Assembly (NCBI GenBank): GCA_017452265.1
Contig: JAFTMS010000019.1
Location: forward strand, 124,001-188,000
Direction of reading: 5' to 3'
Origin: Bacteroidales bacterium
GTDB lineage: Bacteria; Bacteroidota; Bacteroidia; Bacteroidales; UBA932
DNA: 64,000 bases
Shown piece by piece: positions 57,182 to 64,000 of this stretch (position 1 is the stretch's first letter; every line of letters begins with the position of its first letter). The position numbers were made by a program, and so were the translations under genes. Below the pieces are notes generated by a model. It did no database searches, was not told the DNA's origin, and was given only the letters and a program-made list of their open reading frames with translations.

Positions 57182-59992
57182 ATGAGAAAACAGAATATGA
57201 TAAGATGCCTCACCATATTGGGAGCATCGATACTGACAAGCACAGGATTGACGGCACAGGAGAAATCCGATTCGCTTTCGACATCCGCTGTGTCGACAGT
57301 GACCGGAGAAGACCTGTACCACATCCAGACATCTAACCTGTCCAATACCTGGGTGGGCATGATTCCGGGACTGACCGTTCTTCAGGGAACAGGTGAAGTA
57401 GGAAACGACAATGCCAGATGGCTCATCCGTGGCGTGGGAAGCTATGGTGTCGGCAACTGGAATTCGGCAAAGATATTCGTCGACGGCTTCGAAGTGAATT
57501 CGGAATATCTCGTTTCGCTGTCTCCGTCGGAGATAGAAAGCGTATCGGTTCTCAAGGACGGCGCAGCTCTCGCGATTTACGGAGACCGAGGAGCGAACGG
57601 CGTGATCCGCATCGAGACCAAAAGAGGAAAGACCGGGCCTGCAACAGTGTCTGCAAAGGTACGCTACGGTGCACAGACTCCGACAGTCCTCAACAAGCCG
57701 CTCGGCTCGTATGATTTCGCCAACCTTTACAACCAGGCTGTATCGAACGACAACGGCATGGTGTGGTCGCCGGCATACACTCCCGAGCAGCTTGAAGCCT
57801 ACAGGAACGGGACAGGTGTGGACGTAGACTGGTACGATGAGGTGATGAGAAGCGCCGGTTCATATATGGACGGCGACATCATCTTCAACGGAGGAAATGC
57901 CAATGCACGCTACAACGTGACCCTCGGCTACGTAAATGCCGGAGGTCTCCTCAACACAAGCAATACAGACGCGACAAAGAACCTCGGATACGAAAGGTAC
58001 AACCTCCGCGCGAACCTCGACTTCAACATCATGAAGATCTTCGAGTTCAGGGTGGACTTCGGCGGAAGGCTCGAAATGCGCCGCAGGCCGAACTACGGCA
58101 TCAGCTCGCTCTTCAACGATCTGGCACGCTACCCTTCGAATATCTACAACATCTACGATGATGCGGAGCAGACACACCTTTCCGGAACGGCCATATATCC
58201 GAACAACCCTTACGCTTCGGTGAACGAGCTCGGATGGTATTCCCAGAAGGCCAGAAGCCTGCAGGGCAACTTCGTGATCAGGGAGAAGCTCGACATCGTG
58301 ACTCCGGGTCTGTACCTCGAAGAGGCGTTCTCCTTCTACAGCTACACACTCAGCACATACAGCAAGACGAAGAACTACGCACGCTGGTTCAACGGCGAGA
58401 ACACGACCACAGACGAGAGCACATCGCTTGTCGCAAGCGGATACGGTTCCGGCGGAATGCAGGACTGGAAGCAGGGAAGGCTCACGATAGGTTACGACCG
58501 TGACTTCGGAAAGAACAAGGTTTCGGCAGCCGTGAACTACAACATCTCCGCATACAAGGGCGACGGCTACTTCTCATACAAGTACAACTACCTCAACCTC
58601 AACGGAATCGTGGACTACAGCTTCGATGACAGATATGTGGCCCAGCTTGCGTTCTCATATTTCGGAAACGACTCGTTCGCTCCGGGACACAGATGGCATT
58701 TCTATCCGGCTGCATCATTCGCATGGGTCGCTTCCAACGAGGAATTCCTCAGGAACAGCTCATGGGTGGATTTCCTCAAGGTGCGTCTGTCGGCAGGAGC
58801 TGCCGGTGCATCCGATTCAGGAGCGACATCCGTGCTCTCGAACTTCTCTTCAAACGGACGATTCCTATTCAAGGACTACTATGCGAACAGCTATGTGGGC
58901 TCGTTCTACATGGGACAGAACGGCGGAAGCTGGCAGAACACCCTCGTGCCTATGTTCGTTCCGAATGAAGACATCGTGCCGGAAAGAAGCATGAAATATA
59001 ATGTCGGCATCGATGCAATGCTCTTCGGAGGCCTCAGCATCACTGCGGATGCCTTCCTCGACAAGAGAAGCGACATTCTCACGCTCGACAACTCGAAGAT
59101 GGGATATTACGGAAAGCAGTACCATTTCTCCAATGTAGGCGAAATGACCAACAGAGGATTCGAGGCATCGGCAATGTACTCAGGAAAGAGCGGAGACTTC
59201 TCGTACAGGGTGAACGGCATGGTATCATTTGCAAGGAACACGATCGACTATATGGCCGAAGTGGCTCCTGCCAACGAATTCAGTGCACAGACTGGACGTC
59301 CATACGGAACAATCATAGGACTGAAGGCCGAGCGATTCTTTGATGTGAACGATTTCGACAATGCAGGAAATCTCAAGGAAGGCATTCCGGTTCCGGCATT
59401 CGGCTCCGTCCAGCCGGGAGACGTGAAGTACGCCGACCTCGACGGGAACGATGTGGTTGACCAGAACGATGTGACCGCAATCGGAAAGTCGGCTTATCCT
59501 GAATGGTACTACAGCTTCGGCGGAAAGATCGGATGGAAGGGATTCGACCTCGAAGTCCTCTTTCAGGGAGCGGCAGGAGCATCAGTGAATCTCCTCGACA
59601 ACTGGAATCAGACAGTGGCCTTCGTAGACAACGGCAATGCATATGAGATTGCGAAGAGCGCATGGGCATACTACCCTGCAGAAGGCATAGACACACGCGC
59701 CTCAGCACGCTTCCCGCGTCTTTCGACACAGAGCAATGAGAACAACTACCAGACAAGTTCGCTCTGGATCAGAAGTGCGGACTATCTCAAGCTCCGTAAC
59801 CTCGAACTCGGATACAACTTCAACACAATGAAGCTTCAGAAGGCCGGAATCGAGAACCTCAGGATATATCTGAGCGGGCACAACCTGCTGACCTTCAGCG
59901 GACTTCTGCGCAACTACGACCTCGACCCCGAGGGATTCGGTTACTACCCGACCGTAAGGTCATGCAATGTCGGTGTGTCGATAACATTCTAA
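57182..59992 (+). CDS. susC: Short SusC-like TonB-dependent transporter, mannan locus pair 2
   Basis: A 936-aa transporter, about 150 residues shorter than the other SusC proteins here. After the signal peptide (ending GLTAQ) it goes directly into the plug (VSTVTGEDLYHIQTSNLSNT, WLIRGVGSYG, AIYGDRGANGVIRIETKRG) and so lacks the regulatory-like N-terminal beta domain. The barrel is complete and ends in VGVSITF. It directly follows the pair-1 SusD, forming a second tandem pair. Confidence 0.92.
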   Translation: MRKQNMIRCLTILGASILTSTGLTAQEKSDSLSTSAVSTVTGEDLYHIQTSNLSNTWVGMIPGLTVLQGTGEVGNDNARWLIRGVGSYGVGNWNSAKIFVDGFEVNSEYLVSLSPSEIESVSVLKDGAALAIYGDRGANGVIRIETKRGKTGPATVSAKVRYGAQTPTVLNKPLGSYDFANLYNQAVSNDNGMVWSPAYTPEQLEAYRNGTGVDVDWYDEVMRSAGSYMDGDIIFNGGNANARYNVTLGYVNAGGLLNTSNTDATKNLGYERYNLRANLDFNIMKIFEFRVDFGGRLEMRRRPNYGISSLFNDLARYPSNIYNIYDDAEQTHLSGTAIYPNNPYASVNELGWYSQKARSLQGNFVIREKLDIVTPGLYLEEAFSFYSYTLSTYSKTKNYARWFNGENTTTDESTSLVASGYGSGGMQDWKQGRLTIGYDRDFGKNKVSAAVNYNISAYKGDGYFSYKYNYLNLNGIVDYSFDDRYVAQLAFSYFGNDSFAPGHRWHFYPAASFAWVASNEEFLRNSSWVDFLKVRLSAGAAGASDSGATSVLSNFSSNGRFLFKDYYANSYVGSFYMGQNGGSWQNTLVPMFVPNEDIVPERSMKYNVGIDAMLFGGLSITADAFLDKRSDILTLDNSKMGYYGKQYHFSNVGEMTNRGFEASAMYSGKSGDFSYRVNGMVSFARNTIDYMAEVAPANEFSAQTGRPYGTIIGLKAERFFDVNDFDNAGNLKEGIPVPAFGSVQPGDVKYADLDGNDVVDQNDVTAIGKSAYPEWYYSFGGKIGWKGFDLEVLFQGAAGASVNLLDNWNQTVAFVDNGNAYEIAKSAWAYYPAEGIDTRASARFPRLSTQSNENNYQTSSLWIRSADYLKLRNLELGYNFNTMKLQKAGIENLRIYLSGHNLLTFSGLLRNYDLDPEGFGYYPTVRSCNVGVSITF

Positions 59993-59996
59993 ACAG

Positions 59997-61664
59997 ATGA
60001 AGATTATGAAACATAGATACATTATTTCAGCTCTCGCGGTTGCACTGATGTCTTCAGCCTGCAGCGATTTTCTCGACACGAGCCTCGACCGCAACCAGAC
60101 AGGAGAGACCATAGTCACTGACAGAAGCTCCATCTGGTACTTCGGCTATGCATTCTACTCCCCTATCGGATATGGGTATACGACGATTGACAACAACATC
60201 TTCGCCACAGCTTCCGACGAGGCACAGCAGACCTCTGCTTCCTCACAGGTAATATATTTCAATAAAGGTATGCTCAACGAAAGCGTGAATCCGCTGTTCT
60301 ACCTTTATCAGAACTGCTACGAAGGCATCCGCGCCGCAAATTTCTTCCTTGAGTATGTGGCGGACGGAAAAGGCGAGGAACTTCTTGCACAGAACAGGAA
60401 CCTCATCACGGACGCAACGAACTACAAGAAGGATCTGGAGTCTCTCGCATGGTTCAAGGCCGAGGCTCATATCGCCCGTGCCTACTATTACTCGGAACTC
60501 ATCAAGATGTATGGCGGAGTGCCGATTGTCGAGTCTTCACAGGATGACGGACAGATGATTCCGCGCTCTACATATGAAGAGGTAGTGGAATATATCGTCA
60601 AGGAGATAGACGACCACAAGGATGCGCTCGCAGTAAACTGGAACGATTACACTGACCGCGAAGGACGCTTCACCCTCGGAGCAGCCCTCGCCATCAAGGC
60701 CCGTGTGCTCCTCTATGCGGCATCTCCCCTCCACAACGAAAGCAATGACGTAAAGAAATGGGAAAGGGCGGCGGCCGCTGTGAACGAACTCGTTTCCAAC
60801 ACATCACTGTCATATTCGCTTGATTCCGACTACGGCGCATATTTCTCAGGAGGCAATCCACTGTCGAGCAGCGAGACGATATATGCCGTACGCAGCTGGA
60901 GTTCAAACACGATGGAGGCTCTCAACTACCCTATCGCCACACAGGGAGGAGGCAGCGGAGCGACACCTACGCATAATCTCGTGTCTGCATACGAATACAT
61001 CGGCACACCTGATCCATCCGATCCTTATGCCAACCGCGACCCGAGGCTTGCGGCGTCAGTCGTGACAAACGGAAGCACATGGAACGGTCGCATCATAGAC
61101 CAGTCAGCGGGAGGTAGCGACGACATGGCCAAGGCGAATGCAAGCCGCACAGGCTACTATCTAAAGAAGTTCCTCACAGACAACCTCAATCTCACACAAG
61201 GCCAGACCGTACAGCACAACTGGGTGGCATACCGCTGGGGTGAAGTGCTTCTGAACTACGCTGAGGCCATGAACGAGGCTTACGGCCCGGATGCTGTTCC
61301 GGCCGGATTCAGCATGTCGGCGCGTCAGGCGCTTCAGATGGTCAGAGACCGCGCGAGCAGCCTGCTGCCTCAGGTGACAGCCACTGATGTGGAGTCCTTC
61401 CGCAAGGCGGTCAAGCATGAAAGGCGCATCGAACTGGCATTCGAAGACCACCGCTACTGGGATCTTATCCGCTGGAAGGACGCCATGGAAGTGCTGAACA
61501 CTCCTGTACTTGGAGTGAAGGTCTCGAAGAGCGGAGACACATATGAATATGAGGTGACGGAAGTGGCTGCACGCACGTTCCACGAAAGGAATCATTACCT
61601 GCCGTTCCTCCGTTCGGAGATAGAGAACTCAAACAACACACTGGAACAGAATCCTCAATATTAG
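59997..61664 (+). CDS. susD: SusD-like lipoprotein, mannan locus pair 2
   Basis: A 555-aa lipoprotein (signal ending MSSAC) that starts 4 bp after the short SusC. SusD-type helices occur in WFKAEAHIARAYYYSELIKMYGG, GAALAIKARVLLYAASPLH and EVLLNYAEAMNEAYG, with the terminal HERRIELAFEDHRYWDLIRW. It closes the transcription unit, since a strong terminator follows at 61751. Confidence 0.94.
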   Translation: MKIMKHRYIISALAVALMSSACSDFLDTSLDRNQTGETIVTDRSSIWYFGYAFYSPIGYGYTTIDNNIFATASDEAQQTSASSQVIYFNKGMLNESVNPLFYLYQNCYEGIRAANFFLEYVADGKGEELLAQNRNLITDATNYKKDLESLAWFKAEAHIARAYYYSELIKMYGGVPIVESSQDDGQMIPRSTYEEVVEYIVKEIDDHKDALAVNWNDYTDREGRFTLGAALAIKARVLLYAASPLHNESNDVKKWERAAAAVNELVSNTSLSYSLDSDYGAYFSGGNPLSSSETIYAVRSWSSNTMEALNYPIATQGGGSGATPTHNLVSAYEYIGTPDPSDPYANRDPRLAASVVTNGSTWNGRIIDQSAGGSDDMAKANASRTGYYLKKFLTDNLNLTQGQTVQHNWVAYRWGEVLLNYAEAMNEAYGPDAVPAGFSMSARQALQMVRDRASSLLPQVTATDVESFRKAVKHERRIELAFEDHRYWDLIRWKDAMEVLNTPVLGVKVSKSGDTYEYEVTEVAARTFHERNHYLPFLRSEIENSNNTLEQNPQY

Positions 61665-61750
61665 ACTCTCGAAAACGGCACAATGGCCACAGTTGTTGTG
61701 GACGTCGATGCTCTGAAAAGCATTTAGTGCTGATAATAACTTGTTGTGAC

Positions 61751-61784
61751 GACCGCCGTCGCAAAAGATGACGGCGGTCTTTTA
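61751..61784 (+). terminator. Rho-independent terminator after second SusD
   Basis: Perfect 10-bp stem GACCGCCGTC (61751-61760) / GACGGCGGTC (61770-61779), loop of 9 nt, then TTTT. Downstream hydrolase genes would then depend on read-through or a promoter I cannot see. Confidence 0.85.
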
Positions 61785-61807
61785 AAAGCTGTTTAAAGCC
61801 AAAGACC

Positions 61808-63451
61808 ATGAAGCGATTGTTTTTGACCATACTCACTGTGATGACAGCTGCTGCGTTGCATGCACAGATCGGCAGCATCACCCCACCTGACGGGAAGACT
61901 GAAAGATACGGACTTGCAGCCTTCGGGATCCGCCTTACCGGGAACTGGGAGAACCCATACCTGCAGGAAGAGGCGGCCTTGGACATGCTGCTCACTTCCC
62001 CATCGGGAAAGGCCATTGTGCTGCCGTGTTTCCACGTTTCAGGCAAAAGTGGCTCGGAAAGTATATGGGAAGCACGTTTCACCCCTCAGGAAGCCGGAGA
62101 ATACACTTACCGTTTCCGCTATTCAGAGGATGGGGAATGTGTATCCGAAACATCCGACGGCACGCTTGAGGTAAAAGACAGCCGTCGTCAGGGAATACTA
62201 CATCTGCGCGACAACCGGACCCTGCAGTTCGACAACGGGGACATTTTCCGGGGCATCGGCATGAATCTATGCTGGGAATCCCGTACGAGAGACGATTCTA
62301 AATATTTCAGCGGCCTGCATGAGCAGCACGACAGGTTCAATTATGACGTCATGCTCCCGATGTTCGCTGAAAACGGAGGAAACTTCACAAGGATGTGGAT
62401 GTGTTCATGGAACTTCCCTATCGACAGGAAGGACGGATTCAACAACCACCGTTACATGCCGACGGACGGATACATCAATCAGAGCGCTGTGGAACGCCTT
62501 GACCATGTGGTGCGTCTGGCCGAAAGACACGACATCAGGATCATGCTGTGCATGGGCCAGGGTGACGTAAGGGCGGACAGGGAATTCTTCGTTTCAGAAG
62601 AGGCCAAAGCCCGCTACAGGAACAGGCTGCGCTATATCGTCGCAAGATGGGGCTACAGTCCCGCCATCGGAATGTGGGAGTTCTTCAATGAGATAGACAA
62701 CATCCAGCACCGCGACAGAAATGGTGTGATACCGAGCGGGGAAATCGTCGCATGGCATGACGAAATGAGCACATATCTCAAGGAGATTGATCCTTACGGA
62801 CATATCACCACAACATCCATATCGCACCGCGACCTCGAAGGGCTGAATTCAGTAAGGAATCTGGACATCAACCAGAAGCATATCTACAATGCGACCTCAA
62901 GCATCCCGAGTAACCTCAGAAGCTATAGCGAAAAGTTCGGCAAGCCATACATCATCGGAGAATTCGGCTATGAATGGGACTGGTCGAAGAATTTCGACGA
63001 TTTTGCAGAAGGAATGGACATGGACTTCCGCCGCGGCCTCTGGTACGGGCTGTTCTGCGGCACTCCTGTCACCCCTATGAGCTGGTGGTGGGAATATTTC
63101 GAGAACAGGAACATGATTCCGTACATAAGGAATGCCAGATTCATAAGCGACATGATGCTTGAAGCCGGTAATGGAGACTTCGAAGTCCTTGAGACTGAAG
63201 ACAACGGCAAGGCGGAGACATTTGCGGTACAGTGCGGAAGAAAGGTATTCGTATATATCTTCAACGGAAGCGACAAAGTGCTCGACTCCACGGAAATACG
63301 CCTCGGCACAACAGGCAGGCTGAAGATTTCCAGGCTCGACACGAAAAAGACAAGACTGGTCAAGGACGGCAAGGCATCGTCAGACGGAACCGTCAGACTT
63401 GAAGCACTGGAGCTGAAGCCTCTTGAAGAAGCGATCTTAGTACTGGAATAA
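61808..63451 (+). CDS. DUF5060 plus GH5-like glycoside hydrolase
   Basis: A 547-aa secreted enzyme with signal peptide (AAALHAQ). Residues about 25-125 form a DUF5060-type beta domain (GIRLTGNWENPY, FTPQEAGEYTYRFRY). The TIM barrel has GNFTRMWMCSWNFP, the Asn294-Glu295 pair in MWEFFNEIDN (acid/base) and Glu385 in YIIGEFGYEW (nucleophile), the clan GH-A pattern. A C-terminal beta domain follows. Family assignment beyond GH5-like is uncertain. In context it should act on manno-oligosaccharides in the periplasm. Confidence 0.85.
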   Translation: MKRLFLTILTVMTAAALHAQIGSITPPDGKTERYGLAAFGIRLTGNWENPYLQEEAALDMLLTSPSGKAIVLPCFHVSGKSGSESIWEARFTPQEAGEYTYRFRYSEDGECVSETSDGTLEVKDSRRQGILHLRDNRTLQFDNGDIFRGIGMNLCWESRTRDDSKYFSGLHEQHDRFNYDVMLPMFAENGGNFTRMWMCSWNFPIDRKDGFNNHRYMPTDGYINQSAVERLDHVVRLAERHDIRIMLCMGQGDVRADREFFVSEEAKARYRNRLRYIVARWGYSPAIGMWEFFNEIDNIQHRDRNGVIPSGEIVAWHDEMSTYLKEIDPYGHITTTSISHRDLEGLNSVRNLDINQKHIYNATSSIPSNLRSYSEKFGKPYIIGEFGYEWDWSKNFDDFAEGMDMDFRRGLWYGLFCGTPVTPMSWWWEYFENRNMIPYIRNARFISDMMLEAGNGDFEVLETEDNGKAETFAVQCGRKVFVYIFNGSDKVLDSTEIRLGTTGRLKISRLDTKKTRLVKDGKASSDGTVRLEALELKPLEEAILVLE

Positions 63452-63456
63452 TCCAT

Positions 63457-64000
63457 ATGCATATGAACGTCAGGACATTCATAATATCCACATTACTGAT
63501 ATGCTGCCATGCCGCAGCCCTTGCACAGACACCGCACAGGCAGAAGACGTCAACCAACTTCGGTCTGGCATCGCCACAGCCCGCCCACACCCTTCCTGTA
63601 AGCAAAGTGCCTGCAGACGTGCCGCAGAGGGTGGAAAAGCGTCCTGCTGTGACGGAGCTGCACCCGGCTGGAGAAGGCTCATGGTCCATCACATCCGGAT
63701 GGGAACTGTGCGAAGCGTACAATATATGTTCTGACGGATGGTACAATGCCACCGTACCAGGTACCGTCCTCACGACGTTGGTGAAGCAGGGAGTATATCC
63801 GGATCCGCGCTACGGCCTGAACAATCTCGCGATTCCGGACGACCTGTGCAGAAAGGACTGGTGGTACAGATGCAGCTTCGCATTGCCGGAAGAAGCGAAG
63901 GACAAGAAGACCGTCGAACTCATATTCAACGGAATAAACTACAGGGCGGACATCTGGCTCAACGGCAGCAGAATCGGCAGCATCGCAGGAGCCTTTACCA
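63457..64000 (+). CDS. GH2-family beta-mannosidase-like enzyme, cut by window edge
   Basis: The frame opens at ATG 63457, with a second ATG at 63463 that gives a cleaner signal peptide (MNVRTFIISTLLICCHAAALAQ), and runs off the end of the window after about 181 codons. The visible part is the GH2 N-terminal sugar-binding domain: WYNATVPGTVLTTL, PDPRYGLNNL, DWWYRCSF and NGINYRADIWLNGSRIG, the pattern seen in beta-mannosidases and exo-glucosaminidases. The catalytic domain lies outside. It begins 5 bp after the DUF5060 hydrolase. Confidence 0.85.
   Translation, partial: MHMNVRTFIISTLLICCHAAALAQTPHRQKTSTNFGLASPQPAHTLPVSKVPADVPQRVEKRPAVTELHPAGEGSWSITSGWELCEAYNICSDGWYNATVPGTVLTTLVKQGVYPDPRYGLNNLAIPDDLCRKDWWYRCSFALPEEAKDKKTVELIFNGINYRADIWLNGSRIGSIAGAFT

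Overview
The window is a chromosomal segment of a Bacteroidota bacterium, most likely a gut-type Bacteroidales. The evidence is five SusC/SusD outer-membrane pairs, many lipoproteins with a Cys lipobox, promoters of the TTTG-N20-TAnnTTTG type, tRNAs with and without an encoded CCA, and moderate GC content. Genus cannot be fixed from the sequence alone. There are no rRNA genes, CRISPR arrays or phage structural genes. Layout: positions 1-8,100 are core genome. A leftward operon (ruvX, def, phosphomannomutase, an M23 peptidase cut by the window edge) diverges from a rightward one (M23 peptidase, dxr, rseP, DUF4837 lipoprotein), followed by tRNA-Glu, rpsT and tRNA-Pro. 

Positions 8,058-26,643 are an accessory island built almost as a mirror image and are the most interesting part of the window. 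In its centre a serine site-specific recombinase (18541-19149) sits inside a 1.2-kb segment bounded by inverted repeats of 40-41 bp, with a second 23-bp inverted repeat nested inside. One consensus promoter (19304-19335) lies inside the segment and points right. Two SusC/SusD operons run outward, with start codons 15 and 17 nt outside the repeats. The left operon encodes SusC, SusD, an 841-aa lipoprotein, a subtilisin-family lipoprotein protease and a lipocalin-like lipoprotein. The right operon encodes SusC, SusD, a zinc metallopeptidase-like lipoprotein and a DUF4302 lipoprotein. Both operons end in the same 66-bp terminator-like repeat, in opposite orientation. I read this as an invertible promoter switch that chooses between two protease-linked uptake systems, currently set to the right-hand one.

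Positions 26,700-33,300 hold an AAA/DUF4143 ATPase preceded by a tandem repeat that carries promoter-like motifs, then a SusC/SusD pair closely paralogous to the left switch operon but with no protease genes. Positions 33,400-38,600 return to housekeeping: groEL/groES, an aldose epimerase lipoprotein, glyA and a TrmH-family RNA methyltransferase.

Positions 38,600-64,000 are a polysaccharide utilisation locus best explained by beta-mannan: a GH95 enzyme; a leftward operon of esterase, GH30, sodium:solute symporter, GH130 mannoside phosphorylase, a clan GH-A hydrolase and an AraC regulator; and a divergent rightward operon of a surface lipoprotein, GH26 endo-mannanase with BACON domain, two consecutive SusC/SusD pairs, a DUF5060/GH5-like hydrolase and a GH2 beta-mannosidase-like gene cut by the right edge. 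The expected flow is: GH26 cuts at the surface, SusC/SusD import oligosaccharides, GH2/GH5-like/GH130 break them down in periplasm and cytoplasm, and the symporter takes up short products.
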